A DNA stretch of 64,000 nt from the NCBI GenBank assembly GCA_037179515.1, contig JAXCGZ010016986.1, forward strand, positions 1 to 64,000, given 5' to 3'. Below the pieces are notes generated by a model. It searched no databases, was not told the DNA's origin, and was given only the letters and a program-made list of their open reading frames with translations. Made by a program: the position numbers and the translations under genes. This stretch comes from Halocaridina rubra (taxonomy: Eukaryota; Arthropoda; Malacostraca; Decapoda; Atyidae). This document shows positions 1-13,200 of this stretch, in pieces; within the stretch, counting starts at the first letter, position 1; each line of letters starts with the position of its first letter.

Positions 1-284
1 TTAGGCCAATGTTGAAACGAAGGCTGGCTAGTAAGTAGTCGCCTCTCTCTCTCTCTCTCTCTCTTATACACATATCATATTACAATCATTAATAATAAAA
101 CAATTATACTGTAATGAATATTAATAGTACAATAAATACAACAAATCATTGTGCTGTACATTGTATTAGACACACACAAACGCATATATTTTATGTATGT
201 ATTGGTTTATCATTATCATTATTATTATTATCCAATAAATACTAAATAGACTATGTTTTTTGTTTTTTTTTTATGATTGTGACA

Positions 285-470
285 CCAGAACGGGCCAAAA
301 AATAATAAAATAAAACAGCACACATCAGGTCTGGGCATGAAGAATACATAAAATAAAGAGAAACAGAAATGGAGAGTGTAATGACTTGTCAGATGTGAAG
401 GAATAATATGAGGTGTGTAACGAATATCCAAGAATATTCAGTGTTGATGTAGGCATAGAAAAAGAACCGT
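285..470 (-). repeat. Repeat family G, diverged
   Basis: The minus strand resembles 62985-63120 (GTTTATTATTCTCTTATTTC, CCCAGGCCCGATGAGGGCC, CCAGTGTCAC). Other copies are at 14726-15045 (minus) and 18215-18460 (plus). Confidence 0.35.
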
Positions 471-911
471 AACTAAAGAAAGACTTAACATCGAACTGTC
501 CTGGACAGCCCAATTTAGGTTCAAAAAACCTTTAGCTGTTGCTGACTTAGTTCAATCTTGAAACGACAGTTGGTTTGTAAGAAGTCGCCTAAATCTTTTT
601 TCTCTCTTTTTCTTAAATCATATGTATTATTAATATAATTGCCATTATTATTATTATCATTATTATCATTATGACCATTGTTGTTGTGAGACACTGAACT
701 GACACCACTGCAAAGAAATTTTCATTCTCTCTCTCTTTTTCTGTCATACATATTATTTCTATTATTGTTGTTGTTATGAGACGGTAGCAAAAATAACTTT
801 CATTTCTTTCTCACTCACTCTCTCTTGAACACACACACATGCACATCATACACATCGTTCGTATCTCTGGATTTGGTATGTCGGATGTTCATAAGTAGAG
901 GAGCATCTGCT

Positions 912-1137
<226 letters not shown>

Positions 1138-2449
1138 CTACCTGTTAGCATTATATATACAAAAAAACTGCTATTAAAATAGTAATTTCTCAATGTACGT
1201 GACACTGGGCACTGCAGACGCAATAAACTATCAGGAGGTTACGGTCATTACATGAAAAAAGTGCACAGAACATCAATCAATATACAGCCAAAAGAACAAA
1301 TTCATAACTACAAATAACAGTTACAAATAACAAATGACGTAACACGACGAGGATGCTTGGCCGGGCAGCTCAGGGAGTATCAAGCGTCGACTATTATGCT
1401 AATCAAAATATGATGTAAAACAAAAACAAATATATATATCCAAAAATTTTAAAACATTTAACCATGTTAATTGCGTGACAACATACCTTAACAAGTACAA
1501 ACACACAAACGTCCAATACACTCAGTCGTGCTAATTGCATTACGACAACGTTCCTCTGGGACTGCATATACACATGTATGTTCAAAATATTCATAAATGC
1601 TAATGATCTGCTTGCAAAATAACATGAAGCCAACACACCTTTATTCGTGCAGATCAAATACTGACAAAAGGACGAAGAAAAAAAAAATTCAAGGTCCATC
1701 ACATTGAGAAAAGACTATGTGAAATATAAACACCAGCTTTCATGCTAGTCACATACTGACAGAGGGTTAACATGAGCTCAAATGCAAACATAAGCAGATC
1801 AAAAGCCAAAATGAAGACAAACATTTACATATTAAATTATTATATCACACTTAGAAAAGACCAAAATAAATACATCAGTTTTCATGCTAAACACATACTA
1901 ACTAAAGACCAAAATGAGTTGAAACACACACTGAAAGCTGTTCATCATATTCTGACAGATGATATAATGAGAGAAAATAAAGTACAAAAGTTCCTTTATG
2001 CTTCCATAAGCTTCATTAATGGCAAGCAGAAATATTTCAAGGCCTATTTATCAAATACATTGGGGTTATTTCCATGTAAAATAAAGACCAACTTTTATGT
2101 GCTTTTGACAAGTCTATGTACTATGGGCAGAAAGTATTAGAAAAATTATTGTTTCACTATAAAATTATTTTCAACTCTCGCATGCCCTGATAGAGCCAAA
2201 GGAGTGTATTATATAATCCATTATACACAATCGTTACCTCGAAGAATTGTTCCAACAACAATTCACATTCAAAAAACTTAGAACCTTAAGTTTGTAGATT
2301 GATGACTATATCTCAAGAACATATTAAAAAGATAATGTGGTTGAAGTAGTTGTGCAAAAAATTCTAACCTACAATTCCAACACTAATCGGTTTAGCTTTC
2401 TATACATATGAGGCATTTTTCCCATTTTGCCCTAAGGGATTTCTTACAC

Positions 2450-2570
2450 CTGCTAACTCAGTGAACTGTGGTGGACGGCTGTGAGGGGAGTTGCCATGTG
2501 ATGAAGTGGTGGGGGTAAACCAGGTGCGGCTGTCGGGCCTCAGTGTAGAATATCCATGCTACATATATAT
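2450..2570 (+). mobile_element. Repeat family D, 5' part only
   Basis: CTAACTCAGTGAACTGTGGT through GCGGCTGTCGGGCCTCAG. The CCACCCC hallmark is missing. Confidence 0.5.
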
Positions 2571-2793
2571 ATAGCATAAGAACTGCAGCATAACAACTGA
2601 GGTAGTCAATCAAATCATTTGGCATCTCCCATCAAGGGTTGCCAAAGAAGATCAATCATCTCCATATAGCCTTGTTCCTTACATATCCCTCACCATATCC
2701 CACTAACATGCTCTTTGGCCTACCTCTCCCCTTCTTGCCTGGCACATCCATCCTCAGCAACCTTCTCCTGACACACCACACTGATAACATACA

Positions 2794-3046
2794 TTAACCC
2801 CTAAAGGGCGACCTGCATCATCTCGTGAGCATGTGCACTGGACCCGGTCGACGTCAAAATATTGTTCAACTTCCATGGGCTTGTTTCAAAATAAAATGAG
2901 TGCCAGACAACTTGCTATGGTATGCCAATGTTTTCTGGTGTTGTGTGATATCTCTTCTCCCCCTCAGAGCGGGTGAAAGTTCATGTGTAATCTAACGCAA
3001 TCGAGGCTGCATGTTTTATATAGACTGCCCACCCTCTGAGAGTTAA
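2794..3046. mobile_element. TTAA-flanked short element, copy 1
   Basis: 253 bases between TTAA at both ends, with imperfect inverted ends (CCCTAAAGGGCG against CTCTCAGAGGGTG). It shares internal sequence with 5165-5436 (GGTGTTGT...CTTCTC, ATCGAGGC...GCATGTTTT). TTAA targeting suggests a piggyBac-type non-autonomous element. Confidence 0.6.
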
Positions 3047-3173
3047 GCTCTGTCTAGCCTTTTCCTCCCAGAGTTGCTCTGCATTAAGAAAAGAAATCCG
3101 AATGGGGTTGGGTAGCAAGCTACCCTCTCACACTCTTCAGTGATCTCCTTCAGTTGTTGTTGTTTGCGTTTCA

Positions 3174-3325
3174 TGCATCACTATTAATTCCTATTATAGG
3201 GGTGGACACACAGAATGTTTCTGGGAATTAAGATAGATGCCCTCCTAAAACCCCGCAACAGTGTGATCAAACAAGGGTTTGTCAATTCCCGAGGTGAGTG
3301 CTCTAACCACTGCAGCATCCCGGTA
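3174..3325 (-). mobile_element. SINE family A copy
   Basis: Family A (read on this strand) has a tRNA-like head with AGTGGTTAGAGCACT and a GTTCGAGCCC-type B box, then GGAAAGGCATCCAGCCTTAA and a tail GGGATTAATAGTGACATAAA. This copy holds the head and most of the body. Confidence 0.65.
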
Positions 3326-3341
3326 ACCAGTTATCTCCTAC

Positions 3342-3475
3342 AGCGAGAATGATCCAATTTTACGTCACAGACTACCTTTTCTGCGAAGGGCTAGGACAAA
3401 GCCTTCTGCCAAAGGACTTTGGTTTTAGCAGTGCAACTGTTACCCTGCTTGAATACACTTTCTAATATCAGTACA
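3342..3475 (-). mobile_element. SINE family B copy
   Basis: Family B carries a tRNA-like head near GGCCTTATTGGTAGCGTGCC, a body with TCCTTCGAAAGAAGGCAC, and an end AAGGGAGTCTGTGACGTAAA. Only the end half is present here. Confidence 0.6.
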
Positions 3476-4070
3476 TATTGTATAATCTCCCTACTTACAT
3501 CGTCTGTTTAAGCATCAAGAAAATAAAGTACGAGAGGATGGACTGCCTGCGACCAACTCCCAAAAAGCTAAGTCATATCCAATGGCACAGAGGGACAAGA
3601 AGAATAAAATCATTCCTCGATTAATCTCGTTACATTCTGTGCTCAAGCAAAGCATAGGATTGAAAATAAAAAAAATAACAAAATAACAAAACGACATTAC
3701 TTCGTTTGTCTGATACCATTAATGCAGTCGTTTCTTGTGCCAGTCATTATGTTGCATTGCATCTGTCCATCTATATACATGAGCAATATATCCCCTTATA
3801 AGGGGAGTAGCTGAGTCAAGGTAAAATACTCTGATTCTTTAGGAAGAGAAAATACAAAGGAGGGGATTCCCAGGCCCCTCACTCAGCCCAATTCAGGTGG
3901 CCCTTACAACATGCAGGAGAACACGGAAGAAGTATTCTAGCCCCTCCTTCCTAACAAATTTTTGAATTCTTCCTGCCAAGTCTAGACTTTCTCTGGTCAA
4001 TCAAAACTAATTTACAAGGGATTGGTCTGGCTAAGTGAAAGGTATCGCACTAATTGCATACACTCGTTTG

Positions 4071-4127
<57 letters not shown>

Positions 4128-4152
4128 GGAAGTCTGTGAAAACTTCAATAAT

Positions 4153-4255
4153 GAAAATAGAAACCCAGTGTAGAGTATTTTGCGTTTAATAACTCATTAC
4201 AAAATTTAAAATAAAGTTATTAAACACAAAATACTCTATAGTGGGTTTCTATTTC
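4153..4255. repeat. Hairpin flanked by (AAT)n
   Basis: Arms 4153-4194 and 4215-4255 (GAAAATAGAAACCCAGTGTA against its reverse ACTATAGTGGGTTTCTATTT, roughly) around a 20-base loop. (AAT)n lies on both sides. Confidence 0.7.
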
Positions 4256-4256
4256 A

Positions 4257-4298
<42 letters not shown>

Positions 4299-4486
4299 CC
4301 TTTATTTCCATTATACAATGGGTATTCATCAGCCGGGGCAAGCCCCAACCACCAACTGCAGTGCCCAACCACAGCAGTACCTGCCAGGAAACAGCTTAAA
4401 CTCTCGGTCTTAGATGGGAACCGATCTTTCGACCTCGTGAATGCAAAGCCAGCGCATTACCACTGTACTAGCCAGCAGGAACAGCT
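4255..4486 (-). mobile_element. SINE family C copy
   Basis: On the minus strand: a tRNA-like head (CTAGTACAGTGGTAATGCGC), a body, and the ending AATGGAAATAAAGGTTTATT followed by an (ATT)n tail. Similar copies are at 45580-45785 and 54430-54605. Confidence 0.75.
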
Positions 4487-5164
4487 GTTACTCACTAAAA
4501 AGACAACATGACATAGGAAAATAGTCTGCAAATACATCAGTGAGCATGAAATTGCTCCCCAAATCCACAGTCCAAAACTGTTAAAACAGAAAATTCAGGT
4601 TTCAACGATTCACAGCTTTTGAATCGAATTCATGTCACTATCATTATGGATTATCTATATAATTGTTCTATTTCATTACCGCATTACATAATACTCTATG
4701 CTACTTTCTCGTTACACATAGTTAACAAATTAAAATTCATTGGATCTTGTAAAGTAGTATCACCCCAGGGTGAATACAGTAATACATACATTATTTACAA
4801 AATTCCTAATGCTTTAGAGTGTAATTTAACTTTACATGGAGCTCCAGTGGTTATCAATATTTACAAGATCCATATTATCAAAGCTATATACGTAGAGGTT
4901 AAACAGTGAAGTAATTATAGTTCAAAGCTTCATATACACATTATCAATAGTTATTACCAGAAAATGGCAAACAGATATAAGCAGCCAAAATATAAATTTC
5001 TCAAGCAGTTATAAGTATTCGTGCCAGCATCTGATGTTTTATGCAAAATGAGACAATCAGATTGGGAGAGAAATTATTACAAAATAAACTGAAATTACGT
5101 GGAATTTACATTTTACAGAGGATTCCACTAAATAGCCGAGTCTTGTTCAGCTTCTAAAAGTGAG

Positions 5165-5436
5165 TTAACCCCTTAAGGATGGACTGCATCATATCGCGAG
5201 CACACAAGCTGGACCCAATCGATGTCAAATTTGCATTCAAAATCTGTGGGTTTGTTTCAAAGCTAAATGGGCACCATAACACTTCCTACAACATGCCATT
5301 GCTTTCTGGTGTTGTATAAGCATCTTTTCTCTCCCTCATGTATTATATAAAGCACTCAGCGTGGTTGAACGCTTGTGCGTAATCAAACGCAATCAAGGCA
5401 GTATGTTTTTCGTAGACTGCATGCCCTTTGAGTTAA
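5165..5436. mobile_element. TTAA-flanked short element, copy 2
   Basis: 272 bases, same family and orientation as 2794-3046, with TTAA at 5165 and 5433. An extra segment with ATTATATAAAGCACTC distinguishes it. Confidence 0.6.
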
Positions 5437-5493
5437 TATTTATCTATAGTTTCTTTTCTCTTACCATCAGAGTTATAGAAGTGGGAGAGGAAT

Positions 5494-5665
5494 TTTCGGG
5501 TCTTGAAAAGAATAGTATCCTCAGAGTGATATAGTGTTATTCACATTTACTAGGCAAGTAACCACACTAGCCTAATCTAAACTAATACAATTAATAGTAC
5601 CCCAACCTAACAATTTACGGGAATATCTAACTTTACTAGGGGTAAATAAACTTTAAGAGGTTAGG
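5494..5665. mobile_element. Type H element, diverged
   Basis: TCTTGAAAAGAATAGTATCC start, TTCACATTTACTAGGC and CCTAACAATTTACGGG inside. Confidence 0.45.
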
Positions 5666-5799
5666 AATTTTAAATCTCTTTCGTAAGATCAAGATATGCT
5701 TAGATTCCACCGGTGAATGTACCTTTCCAGTGGCACTCATTGTCTGCTAAGTTGATATGATATATAAGACAACAAACCTATATTTCTAACACCTTGGCA

Positions 5800-6095
5800 G
5801 TCAACAGAATGTGATGTGATTGGCTTTATGTCAGGAACTCCCTTTTCTACTAAGGTCTAGAATGGTGCTTTCTTCAAAGGACTTTGGTTTTGGCAAATGC
5901 AACCTTTACCTGAGTGAATGTCCTTTCTAACTTCAAATTGTGGCAGGTCTTGGTTTTGGATGCATGACCATTACCAAATGAATGCCCTTTCTAACCTCAG
6001 ACAGACCACGGACGGTCTCAAACTGACAACATGATGAATCAAATTCGCGCCCCTACCAACCCAGCCATTGGCAGCCACATTGTGAGTCACACTAT
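5800..6095 (-). mobile_element. SINE family B copy with internal duplication
   Basis: The segment around GACTTTGGTTTTGGCAAATG occurs twice (near 5880 and 5950), lengthening the element. Confidence 0.6.
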
Positions 6096-6598
6096 ATTAA
6101 TCAGAAGCTAAAGCTAAACAGCTTCATAAATTATCATTAAATTATCACATAAAACGAAAAACTAACTTCAAACACTTTATAGGGATTAGTTTGGTAAAGC
6201 TGACTGATAAAGAAAAACTCATTTGAGTAGTTTTATTGTATTGAATATGTTAAATGAAAAAAAATAAAAATAAATAGAAGAATGGCAAAAAGAACTGCAT
6301 AAAAAAATCTCACACTAGTTTTTGTTTGGTTATTTTTGTGTTGTCCATAAAATAAAATAAATTCTTTCTCTTCATTATTTTCAAATTTATGAAAATAAAA
6401 TTTCAAATCTGAAATTGATGTGGATAATGCTCTTTATATGATATTCTTCTGTTTTACAGTTTTTATCAGTAAAACAGTTAAAAACAGTTTTCTAACTGTT
6501 TTAAGCACTTTGGCCAATATTATGTAGTCTTCCCGACACCAAGACAGTAATATGAAGATTAAGCCACACTTTGGAAGGCATAAAGAAAATGGTGAGTG

Positions 6599-6815
6599 TA
6601 CAAAATTTTCACTCTCCACTGGGCTTCATTAGGAACTTTTTTCATTTTTTCCTTGAGGCACATTGGAGGGTGAAAATTTTGTGCACTTATCTTTATGTCT
6701 CACAGAGAGTGGAGCAAGCGATATTTGCTCAAAACTCACTCTCCACTGGGCCTCATCATGAACTCTTTTTCTTTTTTTTTCCTGATGAGGTACAGTGGAG
6801 GGTGAATATTTTGTG
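6599..6815. repeat. Duplicated foldback
   Basis: CAAAATTTTCACTCTCCACT pairs with GGAGGGTGAAAATTTTG (6600-6682). A second similar hairpin is at 6737-6813. They lie in the partial Raf intron left of exon 7. Confidence 0.65.
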
Positions 6816-6849
6816 CTCTCTTTGTTTACTTTATTTCTTTCAAAGTGTG

Positions 6850-7686
6850 GATTAATCTCCACTTTGGCTACATAAAAGGTTAACAAAATACTGTAAGCAC
6901 AATGCAAAATCGTTTACATTACAAACAGCGACTAATATATAAGCCGAGGATAAAACACATCAATCACAACAAACCAAGGCGGAAATGTTACAATGTCCAT
7001 GCAGTCAAATAAAATACAATGGGATACGGTTCAGGGCTTACAGCCATAAAGCTAAAGAACAAACAAGTTTTCTGCTATTCTAAAAAAATCTTACACTTAT
7101 AAATATTCGCCAGGAAGCGTCATGACCACGAAACACATATGTTTAACGAAACTTAACGGAGACGTCTACTCCGCGTTTAAGATAAAACGTGCTTTAAAGA
7201 AAATAAGTACTGAAATGAATATTTAAGTCTGAAGCTCAGCTCATGAAATGGGGTTTTAAGACTTAGATCTGATTTTATATGCAATATGAATAAAAAGGAT
7301 ATTGAATTTTACTTGTAAGTGACTTACATTAATAATCCTGTCCAGGATAAGTTTGACTTTATAGGCAACTTTCTCTTTATTTCTGAATCATAATACCAAT
7401 CCTATTCAAGTTAGATTTAATTTAATATACGACATTAACAAATTCACCTACTGACTCTTATTTAAGTTGTGAATTATATTTATAATTTTTTCCATTAAAA
7501 TATTTCAAAAAACTTTTCCACATACATTATTCTATACTGCTGGTAAAAGAATAGTACATACTGTATTCATACTTGGGCAGATCATTCACTGCAATATACA
7601 CAATATGAAAATTACACGACGTATTAAAAGGATTTTATTCATCAGACTCAGGCCTTACAAAAGTAGAAAAGGCAAAACAGACTCAC
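6850..7686. other. Raf intron sequence without recognisable content
   Basis: AT-rich and non-repetitive as far as I can see, directly left of exon 7. No kinase-domain exon is visible here or anywhere in 1-7686. Confidence 0.5.
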
Positions 7687-8021
7687 CTGGGCTAGCGGGA
7701 TTGTAGGTCCTGCCCATTCTCTGCGCAAACTCTGCCAGACTTGCGGCATCAGACGGCGTGTTTTGGTTAACTAGGTTGATGCATACATTAGGAGCGGAGG
7801 AGGACCTATCCCTGGGAGCCAGAGGGGCCGGGGCTGGTCGCGGTAAGCTCGGAGGCGTGGGCCCTACGTGCCCATGATACTGCCGGGCGTACTTGTAACT
7901 CTCCATGTAGTGCCCCCCGTACTGACTCCCGTACTGACCCACTAAGTGACCCTGTGCTCCTAGAGGCACCATATACCCAGTCGTCGTGAGGATGCCAGCC
8001 GGGTTGTCTTGTGCTAATAAA
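7687..8021 (-). CDS. Raf: Raf coding exon 7 (hinge with 14-3-3 site)
   Basis: 335 bases, phase 2 to 1, residues 296-406. A linker rich in glycine, tyrosine, histidine and proline leads to [13 protein letters not shown], the conserved inhibitory 14-3-3 site (BRAF serine 365 region). After it come [17 protein letters not shown] and the donor GTGAGT. The next exon should lead toward the kinase domain; none is visible to the left. Confidence 0.93.
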
Positions 8022-10185
8022 CTTCAAAAAGAGACAAATGAACGAATTAGATGTTAAAATATTTAAGTGAGGTTTTCTAACACGTTAGGATGGGTATCCA
8101 GCCTGTATTCCCCAGCTGTAACCTGTCTGTATCCACTTCCATATTAGAGTTAACTGCTGTTGCATAAATGCGTAATCAAAAATATTGTTGGGGACTAAAT
8201 AATCAAATCTCTTTGACCAAAATCACTCAAAACACTAATCATTTTCTCCATTCATTTAATAATACATTCTTCAGTAATCACAATTATTCAAAAGCATAGA
8301 AAATATTAAGAGGAAGAGTTATAGTAATATATCTAAGACCCACAATTGCACAGTGACAAACCTCTGGAGCCCAAATTGGGGCATTAGGAAAGGCATACAG
8401 CCTTAATTCCCCAGCTCAAACTAGTTTGTGTCCACCCCAAATTGAATGGTGATTAACAGACACACATAAAACAGCAAACTACAACTCAATGTTAGTATTG
8501 TGATGTCATCCGCCGTAGCTTTAGGAGACTACAGGGGTTAGAGTACTCGACTCGGGAAGTGACAAACCCGCATTTGGCAGCTTAGAGAATAACAACACCT
8601 ATTAGATAGTACCCATAAGGTCAACAAACAACTCACTGTTGATAAATATTATTTGCAATACGTTGGTCCTGCTGACAAAGCGTGGGGACGCCAACAGAAC
8701 ACCGCTGATGGAAACGGTAGCCGCACGTACGACACACAAACCCGTGGAAAAGAAGTCTTCGACAGTTATCACAGAATGCTAATGAAAAGAACGTTCTCCT
8801 AATCTGAAAGGAAAATGCAAACAAGCTATAATATCATGTGAAAGATCCACGAGTCGCACAGCCTTTTCTGAGCTATCAGAAGCAGTTGGACGACACCGTC
8901 AACAAAGCTTGTTCAGAATGTAACACATCAACTAATATGATCAAACAAATTATACTAGATTGCACTGCTTACAACCACATAAGCCAACAACATAACATAC
9001 TCTCCCTGAGAGCTCTGTGGGAAAGACCAGTATCAGAAATTATCTTCTTTTGGAACTGGGGGTTATTCAGCCAAACAGCTCAAGGATTAATGCAACAACA
9101 AGAACATCCAGAGATAATCTCAAATACTCATGAACATTACTTGATCTACATTACACAAAACTTACAACTCCTTTCAAAGCCTTCCAAAATACTTCACTAA
9201 GTTGATGTAGAGTAATACTGATCAATCTTACTTACAAATTTTCAAGTTGATTTTATACTGTGTGCAATAATTAAAAAATATTAAAGATTAGATAACATTC
9301 CATAGGCAAAACTGACCTTTGGAAAATAAATTAACTTACAAAGTTATGCGAGACAGAGGTTGTGACGGGGAATTTCTCCAAAAGACAATTACCCTATCGA
9401 TAATAACTTACAAAATTATGCAAATGAAGTTCTTGACGGTGAATTTATTCAAAAGACATACCTGCCCTACAGAAAATAACTTAAAAAATTATGCGAGACA
9501 GAGGTGATGACGGTGAATTTCTCCAAAAGATATACCTACCTTACAAATATTTTACAAAATTATGCGAGATGGAGGTCATAATGGGGAACTTTTCCAAGAC
9601 ATACCTGCCCTACAGGTAACTTACAAAATTATGCGAGATAGAGGTCGTGACGGGGAATTTTTCCAAGACTTCTACGACGATCTCCTCTCCCTCAAGCGAA
9701 GCTATATCGGAGTCCCAAGACATACGAACCTATGAGTAAATAAACCGACATAAGGCAACTAGATATTATTTACATCAACTAAATCCACATAAAATAATGT
9801 AATTGAAAAAAATACATACATATAAAATGGCTGCAATCCCCCTTGTAAAGGGGGTGGCCAAGTCAAAGTACACACATTCTGCATAAGCCAAACATACCTT
9901 GATCACTCCTCTAAGATCCTCTAAACAGATTAATTACTTTTGGACTTCATAAATCTGAGTAATATAATAATTACAACATTATTACATACAGAGTGCCAGT
10001 GCGGCAAATAATCACATTCTTCAGTTCATGGTGAATTTGTTCCACAAATAACACATTTGTGTGCAAACAACTCAAACACAAATCTAGTTCAAACAACCTC
10101 GTACAAAATACTGTGCAGTAATTACTTTTCATAACACCACGAAAATTGTTGGAATTATCCATTCCAGCTATTGTTGTTATTATTA

Positions 10186-10231
<46 letters not shown>

Positions 10232-13200
10232 TATTATTATCATTATTATTATCCCCTGATGGGGCAAGAATACCTCCTCCATGATTCCCAGCAATTTATA
10301 ATAGTCAACTAAATGGAACAGAGCGAGGGGACTGGTAACCATCCTTTGTATTTTCTTCACACAGAGTCAAGTTTTTTGCTTTGACACATTCAGTTCTTAT
10401 GGCTTTGTATACAAACCTAAAATCTATGTAAAAATTTATATCTTCTTACATTTGACACTATCACGATTATGTCTTTCCAACTAAAAAATACATTTACATA
10501 TGACAATATCACGATTATGTCTTCCCTAATAAAGAATATGTTTACATCTGAATATCACGATTATGTCTTTCCTAATGTAAAATTGAGATACTTTCCAATT
10601 ACACCTTAGGATAAGTAATAATTCTAATCATACCTTACTTGCTATAATTTTAATTATACCCACTTTGGATTAGCAATAATTTCCAATTAGACTAGGATTA
10701 GTAATATATATAATCGCATCCATTTTATGATTATTACTGATTCCCAATCATACCTTAGGATTAGCATTAATTCAAATAATACCCACCTTAGGATTACTAA
10801 TGATTCTAATCAAACCCACCTTGGGATTAGTTTTCCTGTATACTATGCAAACCTCCGGAGAAAGTTTGCGAAAGCTCAGGGCCTTAGCCAGCGCATCTTT
10901 AAGAGTGCGTCCAGGCTGCACCTGAACAGTCGTTCTCTGTTTATTGGGTAAATGCGCTCTTACAACAGACCGCAGCGGTGACTGAGGAGTGGAACGAGTA
11001 ACTTCTTCCCACGCTCCGTTACTACCTGTTATCGAAAAAAACAATTTGATTTGCAAGTTGAATTGATCTGGCTTTATGTCACAGACTCAATTTTCAATTA
11101 AGGGCTAGAATGGTGCCTTCTTTTGAAGGACTTTGGTCCTGGAAGTGTGACCATTACCCTTAATAATTGCCCTTTCTAAACTCAGACCATGGTGGGTCTC
11201 GAACTGGTAACCAGACGAACCAAAGCCAGGCACGCTACCAATAAGGCCACAGCAGCCACTGATTAACATGAATCAATAAACAAAAATTTAAATTTGAGGT
11301 GAGGTATTGGCGGCATAGCAGTAGGCAGTTTACTAGGGCAATCAAATGGTGACAGTGATACAAGAAGGGAGCATCCATCTATCCAGGTGAAATGCTTAAC
11401 TCCAATCGACATACACTTGCTTCAATTCCCACTTTATAATCCACGTTGTGGCACGAACGAGCTGTCTATGTAATGGCATTATCACCAGTTCTGAGTAGTT
11501 TAATACATGTGTCAAAAATTATCCAAGTATGATTTTATTCTCCAGAACAGCACACACTACTAAGTATCAATCTACTACTTAAAAGGCAATAGTACCTTTA
11601 CAGAGACACCAATCAGGAACTATTCAAGCCGTGTTACATTAAATTTGTTACAGTTAAGGCCATCCTGCCAAATTCAGCAAAATAACAGGGTCTAACACTC
11701 TAAGAGGTAATTTTATTTTACATAAGGTTCTGAGGGTTCCTCATCTTCACATGAACTCAATAATGTAAACAGTACTTACTGGACATTTGCGAAGATGCCT
11801 GAAAAGTTGAATCACCCTCATCTAAAGGGGCCGAATGGGGTGCTTCCCCCATTTCGTCATGGCATCCGTTTGCTTGAGGAGGGCTCTCCACGTTTGACAT
11901 CTGATTGAGTCTCTCCAGAATCTCTTGCTCCTTAAGCTCAAAGCGGTGGAGCTTTCCAGTGAGCTCTGTGTACTCCTGGCAAATGAAACTGCACCGGTGA
12001 GTGCACGTATTTCCAGCGTAAAATACTTAATATATAAATAATAAATATACATACAGTGATGACCCCAACACACGAACAAATTTTGAACCCAACACACGAA
12101 CACAAATGTGTTGGCCAAGCCACCACATGTCCCACTAGCCCGCTCTCAGTTCTGCACTGGTGCCCTCTTTTTGTGGTTCGTTCATGATCTGATTGCAGTT
12201 CTTGCTTTATTTTCCATAGTTTTACTTTTCATGTAGCCCTTATTATGGCTCCTAAGAAAGTTAAAAGTGTTAGCGATATTGGCATCAAACACCCTAGACA
12301 CATAACAGTGAAAACAAAGAAAGAAATAATTTCCAAACATGAAAATGGGGTTCGTGTGTCCTATCTCGCCACGCAATATAACATGGCAAAATCGACCATC
12401 AGTAATATTTTAAAGAATAGAGAGATCTTAAAGGCGGCTGATGTGGTTAAGGGAGTAAATATATTAAAGAAGAAAATGTCACAAGTAATAGAAAAGGTAA
12501 AAAAATTATTATTGTTGTGGATAAATTAAAAACAGCTGGTTGGAGATAGCATTAGCAAGGCCATAATATGTGCTAAGGCTTTGAAATCCACTATGATTTA
12601 GCAGCGAACTCTCCAAGTTTTAGTGGCGCTTAAGTTACGGAATTTACAGCCAGCAGAAGCTGGTTTGAACACTTTCGTCGCCAAACTGGGATTCATAGCA
12701 TCATTAGACATGGAGAGGCGGCGAGTCCCGATCAAAAAGAAGCGGATTCTTACGTGAAGGAATTTGCTAAATTTGTCAAGAATGAAGGTTGCATCCCGCA
12801 ACAAGTTTTTAATTGTGATGAAACTTGACTCTTTTGGAAGAAAATACCCAAAAGAACCTATATAACCCAATAGGAGAAATCACTGCCTGGCCGCAAAACA
12901 ATGAAAGACAGGCTTACACTTTTATTGTGCACTAATGCTAGTGGGGACTGTAAAAATAATGAACACCAAGATGAATATGCTTTTTAATGTTGAATCCAGT
13001 TTGCAATCAACTTTGAACTTGTTCTCATTGACCTTCCTGTATAGTTGCTTTCAAATACAGTAGAGTACTTCTAGATTCTGTACTTTACTGGGGCCGCAGT
13101 AGCTTAGTGGTCAAGTGCATGAGTTGTACCACCGTGACGATGGAGGCAGTAGTCTACAAAAGTCTAAGGATTATATATTAATGTATCACAAATACACACT

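Noticed and set aside
1772..2140. 122-codon plus-strand frame as a gene
   Set aside because: Lys/Asn/Ile-rich translation of degenerate AT-rich repeats (GCTTTCATGCTA-like blocks recur), with no recognisable domain.
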